Part shown: positions 11,749 through 21,949 of the stretch, one piece after another
Layout: the number at the start of each line of letters is the position of its first letter
How positions within the stretch are numbered: the stretch's first letter is position 1
Assembly: GCF_001535545.1 (NCBI RefSeq)
Contig: NZ_CP014141.1
Location: 992,001-1,056,000 of the forward strand
Source of the DNA: Thermus parvatiensis
GTDB lineage: Bacteria; Deinococcota; Deinococci; Deinococcales; Thermaceae
Reading direction: 5' to 3'
Length of the DNA: 64,000 nt
Position numbers and translations under genes: made by a program
Notes under the pieces: generated by a model
Told to the model about the DNA's origin: nothing
The model's database searches: none
Seen by the model: the letters and a program-made list of their open reading frames with translations, nothing else

Positions 11749-13053
11749 ATGTTCCAGCAGCTAGCCGCACGACTCCAGGAGGCCATTGACCGGCTCAGGG
11801 GCCGGGGCCGGATCACGGAGGAGGACCTGAAGGGGACCCTCCGGGAGATCCGCCGCGCCCTCATTGAGGCCGACGTGAACCTGGAGGTGGCCCGGGCCTT
11901 CGTGGAGGAGGTGCGGGAGCGGGCTTTGGGGCAGAAGGTCCTGGAGAGCCTCACCCCGGCCGAGGTGGTCCTGGCCACGGTCTACGAGGCCCTGAAGGAG
12001 GCCCTGGGCGGGGAGCCCAAGCACCCCCAGCTCAAGGACCGGAACGTCTGGTTCCTCGTGGGGCTCCAGGGGTCGGGGAAGACCACCACCGCCGCCAAGC
12101 TCGCCCTCTACTACAAGGGGAAGGGGCGGCGCCCCCTCCTGGTGGCGGCGGACACCCAGCGCCCGGCGGCGCGGGAGCAGCTCCGCGTCCTGGGGGAGAA
12201 GGTGGGGGTACCGGTCCTCGAGGTCCAGGACGGGGAAAGCCCCGAGTCCATCCGGCGGCGGGTGGAGGAGCGGGCCCGCCTGGAGGTGCGGGACCTCGTC
12301 CTGGTGGACACCGCCGGCCGCCTCCAGATTGACGAGCGCCTCATGGAGGAGCTCGTGCGCCTCAAGGCGGCGCTGCGCCCCGACGAGGTCCTCCTCGTCC
12401 TGGATGCCATGACGGGCCAGGAGGCCCTCTCCGTGGCCCAGGCTTTTGACGAGCGGGTGGGGGTCACGGGCCTCGTCCTCACCAAGCTGGACGGGGACGC
12501 CCGGGGCGGGGCCGCCCTCTCCGCGCGGCGGGTCACGGGCAAGCCCATCTACTTCGCCGGGGTTTCCGAGCGGCCGGAGGGCTTGGAGCCCTTCTACCCC
12601 GACCGCCTCGCGGGCAGGATCCTCGGCATGGGGGACGTGGCCACCCTGGCGGAGAAGGTGCGCCAGGCGGGCCTCGAGGCCGAGGCGCCCAAGTCCGTCA
12701 AGGAGCTCACCCTGGAGGACTTCCTCAAACAGATGCAGAACCTCAAGCGCCTAGGCTCCTTCTCCGAGCTCCTAAAGCTTCTTCCCGGGGTGGGCCGGGC
12801 CCTGCCCCAGGGGTTTCAGGTGGACGAGCGGGCCTTCAAGCGCCTGGAGGCCATCGTCCTCTCCATGACCCCGGAGGAGCGCAAGGACCCCCGGATCCTC
12901 AACGCCTCCCGCAGGCGGCGCATCGCCAAAGGAAGTGGCACCACGGTTCAGGAGGTCAACCGGCTGGTCAAGGCCTTTGAAGAGACCAAGGCCCTGATGA
13001 AGTCCCTGGAGCGCCGCAAGGGCCGGGGACTCATGGGAATGTTCAGGAGGTAA
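11749..13053 (+). CDS. ffh: Signal recognition particle GTPase Ffh
   Basis: 434 aa in one unbroken frame. N domain helical bundle, then G domain with [14 protein letters not shown] (G1), [22 protein letters not shown] (G3) and [11 protein letters not shown] (G4), then the M domain with [20 protein letters not shown], which binds SRP RNA and signal sequences. It targets membrane proteins co-translationally with FtsY. rpsP follows 4 nt downstream. Confidence 0.97.
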   Translation: MFQQLAARLQEAIDRLRGRGRITEEDLKGTLREIRRALIEADVNLEVARAFVEEVRERALGQKVLESLTPAEVVLATVYEALKEALGGEPKHPQLKDRNVWFLVGLQGSGKTTTAAKLALYYKGKGRRPLLVAADTQRPAAREQLRVLGEKVGVPVLEVQDGESPESIRRRVEERARLEVRDLVLVDTAGRLQIDERLMEELVRLKAALRPDEVLLVLDAMTGQEALSVAQAFDERVGVTGLVLTKLDGDARGGAALSARRVTGKPIYFAGVSERPEGLEPFYPDRLAGRILGMGDVATLAEKVRQAGLEAEAPKSVKELTLEDFLKQMQNLKRLGSFSELLKLLPGVGRALPQGFQVDERAFKRLEAIVLSMTPEERKDPRILNASRRRRIAKGSGTTVQEVNRLVKAFEETKALMKSLERRKGRGLMGMFRR

Positions 13054-13057
13054 GCGC

Positions 13058-13324
13058 ATGGTCAAGATCCGTCTGGCTCGGTTCGGTTCCAAGCACAACC
13101 CCCACTACCGCATCGTGGTCACCGATGCCCGCAGGAAGCGGGACGGCAAGTACATTGAGAAGATCGGCTACTACGACCCCCGGAAGACCACGCCCGACTG
13201 GCTCAAGGTGAACGTGGAGCGGGCCCGGTACTGGCTTTCCGTGGGCGCCCAGCCCACGGACACCGCCCGCAGGCTCCTCCGCCAAGCGGGGGTCTTCCGG
13301 CAGGAGGCCCAGGAGAGCGCCTAA
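13058..13324 (+). CDS. rpsP: 30S ribosomal protein S16
   Basis: 88 aa. It begins [20 protein letters not shown], the diagnostic S16 N-terminus, with [20 protein letters not shown] and [17 protein letters not shown]. Standard position after ffh. A strong intrinsic terminator follows directly, which separates it from khpA. Confidence 0.97.
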   Translation: MVKIRLARFGSKHNPHYRIVVTDARRKRDGKYIEKIGYYDPRKTTPDWLKVNVERARYWLSVGAQPTDTARRLLRQAGVFRQEAQESA

Positions 13325-13338
13325 AGGGAGTGCCGGCC

Positions 13339-13371
13339 AAGGCCCCGGGGACTGCCCGGGGCCTTTCGTTT
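13339..13371 (+). terminator. Intrinsic terminator after rpsP
   Basis: GGCCCCGGG (13341-13349), GACTG loop, CCCGGGGCC (13355-13363), extendable by two A-T pairs, followed by TTTCGTTT. Confidence 0.8.
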
Positions 13372-13376
13372 AGCAT
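13371..13376 (+). promoter_or_regulatory. -10 element of khpA, leaderless geometry
   Basis: TAGCAT overlaps the tail of the rpsP terminator and is followed by exactly 6 nt (GGACGT) before the khpA ATG. Confidence 0.5.
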
Positions 13377-13382
13377 GGACGT

Positions 13383-13601
13383 ATGAAGGACGTGGTGGAG
13401 TACCTGGTGCGCTATCTGGTGGACCGCCCCGAGGCGGTGCGGGTCCAGGTGCGCAGGGGCAAGGAGGGCATAGTCTACCTGGTGGAGGTCGCCCCGGAGG
13501 ACAAGGGGCGGCTCATCGGCAAGGGGGGGAGGGTCATTGAGTCCCTCCGCACCGTGGTCCGGGCGTACGCCAAGCGCAAGGTGGGCGTGGAGGTGCGCTG
13601 A
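13383..13601 (+). CDS. khpA: KH-domain RNA-binding protein KhpA
   Basis: 72 aa, the usual size. A single KH fold with the RNA-contacting GxxG loop in GRLIGKGGRVIESLRTVV. KhpA (YlqC) proteins dimerise, often with KhpB, and act as RNA chaperones. The rpsP-khpA-rimM-trmD order is widely conserved, but here khpA lies behind a terminator and has its own -10. Confidence 0.92.
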   Translation: MKDVVEYLVRYLVDRPEAVRVQVRRGKEGIVYLVEVAPEDKGRLIGKGGRVIESLRTVVRAYAKRKVGVEVR

Positions 13602-13622
13602 CGCCGCGGCGGAAGGACCTGG

Positions 13623-13628
13623 CATAAT
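13623..13628 (+). promoter_or_regulatory. -10 element of rimM, leaderless geometry
   Basis: CATAAT is followed by 6 nt (GAGGGT) and the rimM ATG at 13635. Confidence 0.5.
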
Positions 13629-13634
13629 GAGGGT

Positions 13635-14123
13635 ATGCGCCTGGTGGAGATCGGCCGGTTCGGCGCCCCTTACGCCCTGAAAGGGGGCCTCAGGTTCCGG
13701 GGAGAGCCCGTGGTGCTCCATTTGGAGCGGGTCTACGTGGAAGGCCACGGGTGGCGGGCCATTGAGGACCTCTACCGGGTGGGGGAGGAGCTGGTGGTCC
13801 ACCTGGCGGGCGTCACCGACCGCACCCTGGCCGAGGCCCTGGTGGGGCTTCGCGTCTACGCGGAGGTGGCCGACCTCCCCCCCTTGGAGGAGGGTCGGTA
13901 CTACTACTTCGCCCTCATCGGCCTGCCCGTGTACGTGGAGGGGCGGCAGGTGGGGGAGGTGGTGGACATCCTGGACGCCGGGGCCCAGGACGTCCTCATC
14001 ATCCGGGGCGTAGGGGAGAGGCTCAGGGACCGGGCCGAGCGGCTCGTGCCCCTGCAGGCCCCCTACGTGCGGGTGGAGGAAGGGGGCATCCACGTGGACC
14101 CCATTCCCGGCCTCTTTGACTGA
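13635..14123 (+). CDS. rimM: Ribosome maturation factor RimM
   Basis: 162 aa. N-terminal RimM beta-barrel (EIGRFGAPYALKGGLRFRGE) and PRC-barrel C-terminal half (YYYFALIGLPVYVEGRQVGE; PLQAPYVRVEEGGIHVDPIP). It assists 16S rRNA processing and 30S assembly near S19. The stop overlaps the trmD start by one base (TGATG), so the pair is translationally coupled. Confidence 0.94.
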   Translation: MRLVEIGRFGAPYALKGGLRFRGEPVVLHLERVYVEGHGWRAIEDLYRVGEELVVHLAGVTDRTLAEALVGLRVYAEVADLPPLEEGRYYYFALIGLPVYVEGRQVGEVVDILDAGAQDVLIIRGVGERLRDRAERLVPLQAPYVRVEEGGIHVDPIPGLFD

Positions 14124-14841
14124 TGCGCTACACCGTCATCACCCTTTTCCCCAACCTCGTCCGCCCCTGGCTGGAGGAGTCCCTCCTGAAGAAGGCCCTG
14201 GAGCGGGGCCTCATCCAGGTGGAGGTGGTGGACCTCAGGGCCTTCGGCCTCGGCCGGCACCGCACGGTGGACGACACCCCTTACGGCGGCGGGGCGGGGA
14301 TGGTGATCCGTCCCGACGTGGCGGTGGCGGCCCTGGAGCGGGCGCTCCCGGCGGACGAGGTGGTGCTCCTCTCCCCGGCGGGGAGGCCTTTTACGCAGAA
14401 GGTGGCGGAGGAACTTGCCCGAAAGGAGCACCTCGTCCTCCTGGCCGGCCGCTACGAGGGGTTTGACGCCAGGGTGGAGGCCTTCGCCACCCGGATCCTC
14501 TCCATCGGGGACTACGTCCTCATGGGAGGGGAGGTGGCGGCCCTGGCGGTCCTCGAGGCCACCGCCCGCCTCGTCCCCGGGGTGATCGGGGACCCGCAAA
14601 GCCACCGGGAGGACTCCTTCGTCCGCGGCCTTCTGGACTACCCCCAGTACACCCGTCCCCCGAGTTCCGGGGGCTTAGGGTGCCCGAGGTCCTCCTTTCG
14701 GGCCACCACCAGGAGGTGGAGCGGTGGCGGCGGCAGGAGGCCTTGCGCCGCACCCTGGCCCTGCGGCCCGAGCTCGTCGCCCGGGCGCCCCTTAGCCTCT
14801 TGGAGGCCCGCTTGCTTGCGGAAATGGACCGGGAGGAGTAA
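14123..14841 (+). CDS. trmD: tRNA (guanine-N1)-methyltransferase TrmD (one frame break)
   Basis: A SPOUT methyltransferase making m1G37, which prevents +1 frameshifting. It reads [20 protein letters not shown], then [21 protein letters not shown] and [12 protein letters not shown], the SAM-binding knot. The frame breaks at the C run 14657-14661, one C short. Repaired, the tail is [20 protein letters not shown] and the protein is about 239 aa, stopping at 14841. Without repair the frame runs into the next gene with an unrelated tail. TrmD is normally essential, so error is far likelier than loss. Confidence 0.93.
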
Positions 14842-14897
14842 ACTTGGGGCTGTTTGCCCATGAACCCGCCGAGGGTTCCTCTGGGGAAGGAGGGAGC

Positions 14898-15338
14898 ATG
14901 AACCGAGGAGCGCTCATCAAGCTGGTGGAGTCCCGCTACGTTCGCACGGACCTTCCCGAGTTCCGTCCCGGCGACACCGTCCGGGTGTCCTACAAGGTCA
15001 AGGAGGGCAACCGCACCCGCATCCAGGACTTTGAGGGCATCGTGATCCGCATCCGCCGCAACGGCTTCAACACCACCTTCACCGTGCGGAAGGTGAGCTA
15101 CGGCGTGGGCGTGGAGCGCATCTTCCCCCTGCACTCCCCCCTCATCCAGAAGATTGACATCGTCCAGCGGGGCCGGGCGCGCCGGGCCAAGCTCTACTTC
15201 ATCCGCAACCTCTCCGACCGGGAGATCCGCCGCAAGCTCCGGGCCGACCGGAAGCGGATTGACCAGGACCGGGCCGCCGAGCGGGCCGCCAAGGAGGAGG
15301 CCCAGAAGGCCCAGGAGCCCGAGGCTTCCCAGGAGTAA
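14898..15338 (+). CDS. rplS: 50S ribosomal protein L19
   Basis: 146 aa from ATG 14898, preceded by GGAAGGAGGG. It reads [20 protein letters not shown], with [20 protein letters not shown] and [12 protein letters not shown]. It has the extended charged C-terminus ([20 protein letters not shown]) known for Thermus L19. An in-frame upstream codon at 14844 is rejected because it overlaps the ribosome site and adds non-homologous residues. Confidence 0.96.
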   Translation: MNRGALIKLVESRYVRTDLPEFRPGDTVRVSYKVKEGNRTRIQDFEGIVIRIRRNGFNTTFTVRKVSYGVGVERIFPLHSPLIQKIDIVQRGRARRAKLYFIRNLSDREIRRKLRADRKRIDQDRAAERAAKEEAQKAQEPEASQE

Positions 15339-15352
15339 AGGGAGCGCGGGGT

Positions 15353-15375
15353 GGGGGGCGGCCAGGCCGCCCCCC
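15353..15375. terminator. Bidirectional terminator, rplS / NarL-type regulator
   Basis: GGGGGGCGG, CCAGG loop, CCGCCCCCC followed by TT. It lies between converging genes and could serve both, although the T-run is short. Confidence 0.65.
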
Positions 15376-15381
15376 TTCGGC

Positions 15382-15960
15382 TTAGGGAAGGAAGCCCAAG
15401 GACCGGGCCCGGGAGAGGGCCTCCACCCGGTTGCGGGCCTCCAGCTTGGCGTAGAGGCTTTCCAGGTGGCTCCGCACCGTCTCCGGGGAAAGGCGAAGGG
15501 CCCGGGCGATCTCCTTGGTGGAAAGGCCCTCGGCCAGGAGGCGGAGCACCTCCTCCTCCCGCGGGGTGAGGGCCGGGATGTCGGGGGCGGTGAGCCGCTC
15601 CTCGCCCTGTCGGATCCGGAGAAGCCGCCGCTTGAGCTCCGGGGCCGAGAGCTCCTTGGAGAGGTAGGCGTCGGCCCCCGCCTTGTAGGCCTCCAGGAGC
15701 AGGGCGGGCTCCTGGTAGGTGGTGAGGAGGATGACGAGGCCGCGGTAGCCCATCTCCCGCAGGCGCCGGGCGCAGGTGAGGCCGTCCATCCCCGGCATGC
15801 GCAGGTCCAGGAGGACGGCGTCGGGAGCCTTCTCCAGGGCCTGGACCAGGGCTTCCTCCCCGGTGCCTGCCTCCGCCACCACCTCGAGGCCCTCCGCCTC
15901 GAGGGCCGCCTTGAGCCCCAGGCGGAAGAGGGGGTGGTCGTCCGCCACGAGGAGGCGCAC
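15382..15960 (-). CDS. NarL/FixJ-family response regulator
   Basis: 192 aa from GTG 15960. The receiver domain has the acidic pair Asp7-Asp8, the phospho-acceptor Asp52 in AVLLDLRMPGMDG, and the conserved lysine in YLSKELSAPE. The LuxR-type helix-turn-helix is ALTPREEEVLRLLAEGLSTK, then IARALRLSPETVRSHLESL. No kinase is adjacent. It is divergent from sdaAA with closely spaced promoters, so it might affect serine dehydratase (inference only). Confidence 0.92.
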   Translation of the reverse strand: MRLLVADDHPLFRLGLKAALEAEGLEVVAEAGTGEEALVQALEKAPDAVLLDLRMPGMDGLTCARRLREMGYRGLVILLTTYQEPALLLEAYKAGADAYLSKELSAPELKRRLLRIRQGEERLTAPDIPALTPREEEVLRLLAEGLSTKEIARALRLSPETVRSHLESLYAKLEARNRVEALSRARSLGFLP

Positions 15961-15966
15961 GCTTCC

Positions 15967-15988
15967 ATCCTAAGCCCTGGCGTATACT
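15967..15988. promoter_or_regulatory. Divergent -10 elements for the NarL-type regulator and sdaAA
   Basis: Minus strand: TAGGAT (15967-15972), 6 nt, then GTG 15960. Plus strand: TATACT (15983-15988), 6 nt, then ATG 15995. Both are leaderless in geometry, and the two promoters overlap within about 35 bp, so they may compete for polymerase. Confidence 0.55.
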
Positions 15989-15994
15989 CAAGGC

Positions 15995-16848
15995 ATGCCC
16001 CTTACCCTGAACCAGCTGGCCGAGCTTTCCGGCCGGGCCTCGGAGCACGTGCTCGCCGAGGAGGTGGAGGAAACGGGGACGCCTGCGGAGGAGATCCTGG
16101 CCCGCTTAAGGGAGCGCCTCGCCGTGATGCGGGACTCGGTGCGGCGGGGCCTCGTTTCCGATGCGCCCAGCGTGGCGGGCCTGGTGGGGAAGAACGCCAA
16201 GACCCTCTGGGAGGCCCCTGACCCCCTGCGGGACCCCCTTCTCAAGCGGGTACAGGCCTACGCCATGGCCGTGAACGAGGAGAACGCCCGCATGGGGCGG
16301 ATCGTGGCCGCTCCCACGGCGGGAAGCGCGGGCACCCTTCCCGGGGCCCTTCTGGGCGTGGCGGACCACCTGGGGATCCCCGACGAGGAGCTCCTCATGC
16401 CCTTGGTTCTCGCCGGGGGGTGGCGAAGATGATCGGCCGGGTGATCCACATCGCCGGGGCGAGCGGGGGATGCCAGGCCGAGATCGGCTCCAGCGCCGCC
16501 ATGGCCGCGGCGGCCGTTACCGAGCTTTTAGGCGGCACCCCGGAGGCCTGCGCCCACGCGGCGGCTTTGGCCCTGCAGAACACCCTGGGCCTGGTCTGCG
16601 ACCCCGTGGGGGGGTTCGTGGAGGTGCCCTGCGTGATGCGGAACGGCTTCTACGCCGTCCATGCGGTGAGCGCCGCCTCCATGGCCCTCGCGGGGATCCG
16701 GAGCGTGATCCCGCCCGACGAGGTGGTCCTGGCCATGGCGGGCATCGGCCGCCTCCTTCCCCTGGAGCTCAAGGAAACCGGCCTGGGGGGCTTGGCGGAC
16801 ACTCCCACAGGCCGGAGGCTGGCGGAAGAGGCGCTGAAGAAGACGTAG
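15995..16848 (+). CDS. sdaAA: L-serine dehydratase, alpha subunit (one frame break)
   Basis: An Fe-S-dependent enzyme converting L-serine to pyruvate and ammonia. The N-terminal part ends at the G run 16415-16420, one G short; the rest continues to 16848. The repaired protein is about 284 aa. Signature segments are [16 protein letters not shown] and [20 protein letters not shown], plus cysteines in [14 protein letters not shown] and VPCV that fit the cluster ligands. The beta subunit is not in this window. Confidence 0.88.
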
Positions 16849-16850
16849 CC

Positions 16851-17708
16851 CTACTCCTCGCCTTTAGCGATGGGCACCCCCACCAGGTTGCCCCACTCGG
16901 TCCAGGAGCCGTCGTAGTTCTTCACGTGGGGGTAGCCCAGGAGGTACTTGAGGACGAACCAGGAGTGGCTGGACCGCTCGGCGATGCGGCAGTAGACGAC
17001 GATGTCCTTGTCTTTGGTGATCCCGAGGGGCTCGTAGAGGGCCCGGAGCTCCTCGGCGCTTTTGAAGGTGCCGTCGGGGTTTACCGCCTTGGCCCAGGGG
17101 ATGTTCTTCGCCCCGGGGATGTGGCCGGCGCGGAGGGCCCCTTCCTGGGGGTAGTCGGGCATGTGGGTGAGCTCCCCGCGGTACTCCTGGGGGCTACGCA
17201 CGTCCACCAGGGCGCCTTTCCCTTCCTTCACCTTGATGATGTGCTCCAGGACGTCGTCCCGGTAGGCCCGGATGGACTCGTCCCGGTAGGGGACCTCGTA
17301 GCGCCCCGGGGGGTAGGAAGGGACCTCGGTGGTGAGGGGGCGGCCTTCCGCCACCCACTTTTGCCGCCCGCCGTTCATGAGCCGCACGTCCTTGTGGCCG
17401 TTGTACTTGAAGAACCAGAAGGCGTAGGCGGCCCACCAGTTGTTCTTGTCCCCGTAGAGGACCACGGTGGTGTCGTTGGAGATGCCAAGCCTTTCCATGA
17501 GCTTGGCGAAGTCTTCCTCGCTGATGAAGTCCCGGACCACGGGGTCCCAGAAGTCCCGCTGCCAATCAATCTTCTGGGCCCCCGGGATGTGCCCGGTGTC
17601 GTAGAGGAGGATGTCCTCGTCCACCTCGAGGACCCGTACCTTGGGGTCCTCCAGGTGCTCCTGGACCCAGTCCGTGCTCACCAAAACCTCGGGATGGGCG
17701 TATCCCAT
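16851..17708 (-). CDS. Thiosulfate sulfurtransferase (two-domain rhodanese)
   Basis: About 285 aa from ATG 17708, with GGGAGGTGG placed correctly upstream. Two tandem rhodanese domains: the first lacks a catalytic cysteine ([19 protein letters not shown]), and the second has the active loop [14 protein letters not shown] with a Cys-Arg-x-x-Glu-Arg thiosulfate-type loop. It transfers sulfane sulfur to cyanide or another acceptor. It converges on sdaAA with a 2-bp gap. Confidence 0.92.
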   Translation of the reverse strand: MGYAHPEVLVSTDWVQEHLEDPKVRVLEVDEDILLYDTGHIPGAQKIDWQRDFWDPVVRDFISEEDFAKLMERLGISNDTTVVLYGDKNNWWAAYAFWFFKYNGHKDVRLMNGGRQKWVAEGRPLTTEVPSYPPGRYEVPYRDESIRAYRDDVLEHIIKVKEGKGALVDVRSPQEYRGELTHMPDYPQEGALRAGHIPGAKNIPWAKAVNPDGTFKSAEELRALYEPLGITKDKDIVVYCRIAERSSHSWFVLKYLLGYPHVKNYDGSWTEWGNLVGVPIAKGEE

Positions 17709-17725
17709 AACCACCTCCCGGGTGC

Positions 17726-17754
17726 ACTATACCCTTGAGTCTGTGAGTATTAAA
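17726..17754 (-). promoter_or_regulatory. Promoter of the rhodanese gene
   Basis: On the minus strand TTTAAT (17749-17754), 17-nt spacer, TATAGT (17726-17731). Confidence 0.5.
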
Positions 17755-17807
17755 GGACGGAGGACACAATGTGCCTTTGGGAAAGGCGCCTGGCCACGCC
17801 GGTTTGC

Positions 17808-17836
17808 TTGACAGGGGGAAGGGGGCATGCTAGGCT
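17808..17836 (+). promoter_or_regulatory. Promoter of tRNA-Val
   Basis: TTGACA at 17808-17813, exactly 17 nt, TAGGCT at 17831-17836; the mature tRNA begins 13 nt further on. Confidence 0.8.
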
Positions 17837-17849
17837 ATCTAGCGGCTGC

Positions 17850-17924
17850 GGGCGGCTAGCTCAGTGGAAGAGCGCTCGCCTCACACGCGAGAGGTCGTAG
17901 GTTCAAGTCCTACGCCGCCCACCA
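17850..17924 (+). tRNA. tRNA-Val (anticodon CAC)
   Basis: 75 nt including an encoded CCA. Acceptor GGGCGGC pairs with GCCGCCC. D arm GCTC/GAGC. Anticodon stem CTCGC/GCGAG with loop CTCACAC gives anticodon CAC, reading the valine codon GUG. T arm GTAGG-TTCAAGT-CCTAC. It is a single-gene unit with its own promoter and terminator. Confidence 0.97.
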
Positions 17925-17930
17925 AAGGAA

Positions 17931-17961
17931 CTCCCCCCGCCCTCGGGCGGGGGGAGCCGGT
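17931..17961. terminator. Terminator after tRNA-Val, probably bidirectional
   Basis: CTCCCCCCGCC and GGCGGGGGGAG form an 11-bp GC stem with a 4-nt CTCG loop, followed by CCGGTTTTT. It lies between the tRNA and the convergent LolA-like gene. Confidence 0.8.
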
Positions 17962-17963
17962 TT

Positions 17964-18608
17964 TTAGCGGCGGACCACCTGGGCGTCCTTGGGGTAGCGC
18001 TTGAGCTGGGCCTCCGTGAGGTTGGTCCGCTTGAACTCCACCACCTTGAGGTCGGCGAGGACCTTTCCCTTCTCGTCCAGGAAGACGAAGCGAAGGGGCC
18101 TGGGGTCGGCCTTGAGGATGTATAGCTCCATTGCGGCGAAGCCCTGGTTTTCCTTGCTTCGGCCCACGAGCTTCCAGGCCACCCCTTCCGGTAGGCGCAC
18201 CTCGCCCTCGAGGCGGAGGTTCACCTGCTCCGAGAGGGCCTTCAGGTCGCCCAAGCCCTGGGGCGCGAAGCCCAGGCCTTGGATCTTGGCCTTCTCCCTG
18301 GGGGAGATGACCAGCTGGTTGGTGAGGTAGAGGTAATTCCACACCTCCTTCTCGGTGATCACGGTGAAGTTCCCCTCCAGGGAGCCCGGCTTCAAAAACT
18401 CCACCCGGAAGAGCCGGGCCTGGGGCAGGGCGTACACCCGGGCAAGGAGCTCCTCCTCTCCGCCCGGACCTTGGATCCGGCCTTGGACCGTGGCCTGCCA
18501 GGGGGTGGAGAGGTTCTTCTCCACCCGGTCCAGGATCTCCTGCGCCGACTGCGCCAGACCTAGGGAGAGCAACCCGACCAAACCCAAAAACGCCGCCAGC
18601 TTTCTCAT
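17964..18608 (-). CDS. LolA-like outer-membrane lipoprotein-sorting protein
   Basis: 214 aa from ATG 18608. The signal peptide MRKLAAFLGLVGLLSLGLAQ is followed by SAQEILDRVEKNLSTPWQAT, the start typical of LolA/RseB-fold periplasmic proteins, and a half-barrel of alternating strands (PREKAKIQGLGFAP, VRLPEGVAWKLVG). It likely binds lipid or lipoprotein in the periplasm. It overlaps the preceding outer-membrane protein gene by 4 nt, so both are in one minus-strand operon. Confidence 0.78.
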   Translation of the reverse strand: MRKLAAFLGLVGLLSLGLAQSAQEILDRVEKNLSTPWQATVQGRIQGPGGEEELLARVYALPQARLFRVEFLKPGSLEGNFTVITEKEVWNYLYLTNQLVISPREKAKIQGLGFAPQGLGDLKALSEQVNLRLEGEVRLPEGVAWKLVGRSKENQGFAAMELYILKADPRPLRFVFLDEKGKVLADLKVVEFKRTNLTEAQLKRYPKDAQVVRR

Positions 18609-19398
18609 GGCCACCTCCAGGCGTAGCGGACCCAGGCGTAGGGGGCGCCTTCGTACCCCGCCTCCAGGCCCAGGTCCCCAAGCCACGCCACCACGCTACC
18701 CGCCCAAGGGTAGGAGAGGGTGAGGAAGAGGCTAGCTTCCCCTAAGAAGAGGGCCCCCTCGAGGCGGTTTGTCCCTCCGAGGCGGAGGGAAAGCTCCAGC
18801 ACCTCGCCCCCTTCCCCCACCTCCCCCTTCCAACCCAAAAGGGCGTAGGGCCCCGGGGCGAGGCCCGCGCCAAAGGTATAGGTGGCCCCTTCCCGGAAGG
18901 CGTAGCTTCCCTCCAGGCGCCAGGGGGAAAGGCCCGGCTGGAGCCCGAAGGAGAGGGGCCTGGGGGGGTGGCCCGGGCGAGCTCCAGGCCCAGGACCTCC
19001 TTAGGGGCCGGGCGGTAGCGCAGGGCGAGCCTGCCGAAAAGGCCCTCCTCCGGGAAGAGGGGAAGGGCCCGCTTAGGCCGGTAGCCGATCCGCCCCTCCA
19101 GGGCGAAGGGCCCCGCGCCCCCTTCCCCGTAGGCCACCCCGCCGGGGCCCCCTTCCCCCACCTCCCCTTGGAGGCCGAAGGCGAAGAAGCCTAAGGGCCC
19201 CAGGGCGAGGCTTCCCCCGTAGCCCAAGGCGGCCCGGAAGGGGGCCAGGCGGAGGAAGACCTCCCCCTCCTCCAGGGAGAGGCCGGCCTCGAGGGCCGGG
19301 GCGAGCCCCGGGGGCGCGGCGTAGAGGCCGGCCTCGAGGCGGCCCTGGGCGAGGGCGAAACCTAGAAGAACCGTGAGGAAAACCGCTTTTCCCTTCAT
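18605..19398 (-). CDS. Predicted outer-membrane beta-barrel protein (one frame break)
   Basis: From ATG 19398. Signal peptide MKGKAVFLTVLLGFALAQG, then short amphipathic strands alternating with Gly-rich turns (FRAALGYGGSLALGPLGFFA), suggesting a small beta-barrel. The frame breaks at the run 18962-18968 (7 G on the plus strand, one short). Repaired, the protein is about 264 aa and ends GYEGAPYAWVRYAWRWP. No family recognised; the barrel call is inference from the pattern. It starts 4 nt inside the end of the ABC-2 permease remnant. Confidence 0.6.
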
Positions 19399-19690
19399 AC
19401 CGCCACCTGTCTCCTGAAGCGGACCGAGGCCAGGAAGAGGACGAGGACGGCGAAAAGGGCCAGGGCCAGGAGATCCGGCCAGAGGACCTCCCACTCCACC
19501 CCCTTGAGCATCACCCCCCGCAGGACCTCAATGAGGTAGCGGGCGGGGACCAGGTAGGAGAGGGCCTGGAAGAAGGGGGGCATGCCCTCTATAGGGAAGA
19601 CGAAGCCGGAGAGGAAGATGGCGGGGAAGCCGTAGGCGTAGGTTCCGAAGACGGCCTGCACCTGGGTCCGCGCGAGGGTGGAGATGAGAA
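19395..19690 (-). pseudogene. ABC-2 type permease, C-terminal remnant
   Basis: The frame reads [20 protein letters not shown], then [20 protein letters not shown] and [20 protein letters not shown], and ends in a last transmembrane helix. This is the C-terminal ~95 residues of a YhhJ-type drug-export permease. Everything upstream is missing: at about 19685-19695 the sequence changes to a TetR regulator in another frame. Deletion remnant; not expected to function. Confidence 0.8.
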
Positions 19691-19842
19691 CCGAAGCGGC
19701 GGAAGAGGGTCACCTCGCTCACCCCCGCCCGCCGGGCGATCTCCCGGGTGGTGGCCCCGCGGTAGCCCCGCTCCGCGAGGAGCTCCAAGGCGGCTTGGAA
19801 GAGGCGGCGCTGGATGGGGTCCCCCTCTGAAAGCAAGCGCAT
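19690..19842 (-). pseudogene. TetR-family regulator, N-terminal remnant
   Basis: From ATG 19842: [20 protein letters not shown], then [20 protein letters not shown], a complete TetR helix-turn-helix. After TLFRRFGS the sequence becomes the ABC-2 permease read out of frame, so the ligand-binding domain is lost. Ancestrally the regulator probably headed an export operon of adaptor, ATPase and permease; the interior is gone. Confidence 0.82.
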
Positions 19843-20008
19843 ACTTTCTTCCCTGAGGCTAAGCGCCCTTTCCCCAGCGCGTCAACTCCCCGTCCTTCAG
19901 GGCGCTTGGGTTCCGAGGGATCTCGGCTTCCTGGGGTCCGGATGGGGGCCCCGGCAAGAGGTTCCCTGGGGGCTTCTTTTGGGTCATCCGGGCCCGGGAG
20001 AAAGGGCG

Positions 20009-21260
<1,252 letters not shown>

Positions 21261-21268
<8 letters not shown>

Positions 21269-21947
21269 GGCGCCTCCTTTCGTCGGCGACGATCTCCCCG
21301 TCCAGGACCCGGACGATCCGGTTCGTCTTCTCGGCGACGTGGGGCTCGTGGGTCACGATCACCACCGTCGTGCCCTCGCGGTTTAGCGCCTGGAAGAGGG
21401 CGAGGACCTCTTCGCCGGTCCGCGTGTCCAGCGCTCCCGTGGGCTCGTCGGCGAGGAGGAGGGGCGGGTTCAGGGCGAGGGCCCGGGCGATGGCCACCCG
21501 CTGGCGCTGGCCGCCGGAGAGCTGATTGGGCAGGTTGTTCGCTTTTTCCAAAAGCCCGACCCGCTCCAAAAGCTCCAAGGCCCGCCGCCTCCGCGTCCCG
21601 GGAGGTACCCCGGCGTAGGCCAGGGGCACCTCCACGTTTTCCAGCGCGGAAAGCCGGGGGAGGAGGAAGAAGGCCTGGAAGACGAAGCCGATGAAGCGGT
21701 TCCTCAGGAAGGCCCGCTCGTCCTCGGCGAGCCTCGAGGTCGGCCGGTTCATGAGGACGTACTCCCCCTCCGTCGGTCGGTCCAGGAGGCCCAGGATGTG
21801 GAGGAGGGTGCTCTTCCCGCTACCCGAGGGGCCCATGATGGCGAGCATCTCCCCTTCCTCCACCTCGAGGTCCACGCCCTTCAGGGCGGGGAAGGCCACG
21901 TCGCCCATGCGGTAGACCTTTCGGATCCCTTTGAGCGCGAGGAGCAT
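21261..21947 (-). CDS. ABC transporter ATP-binding protein, MacB/LolD type
   Basis: About 228 aa from ATG 21947 (GGGAGGTG upstream); a GTG at 21953 that overlaps the previous stop is an alternative. Walker A GPSGSGKST, signature LSGGQRQRVAIARAL, Walker B LLLADEPTGALD and switch His VIVTHEP are all present. It works with the permease just downstream. Confidence 0.94.
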
Positions 21948-21949
21948 CC

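Noticed and set aside
14844..14897. N-terminal extension of ribosomal protein L19
   Set aside because: The extra residues are not L19-like and would cover the GGAAGGAGGG ribosome site; ATG 14898 gives the known 146-aa length.
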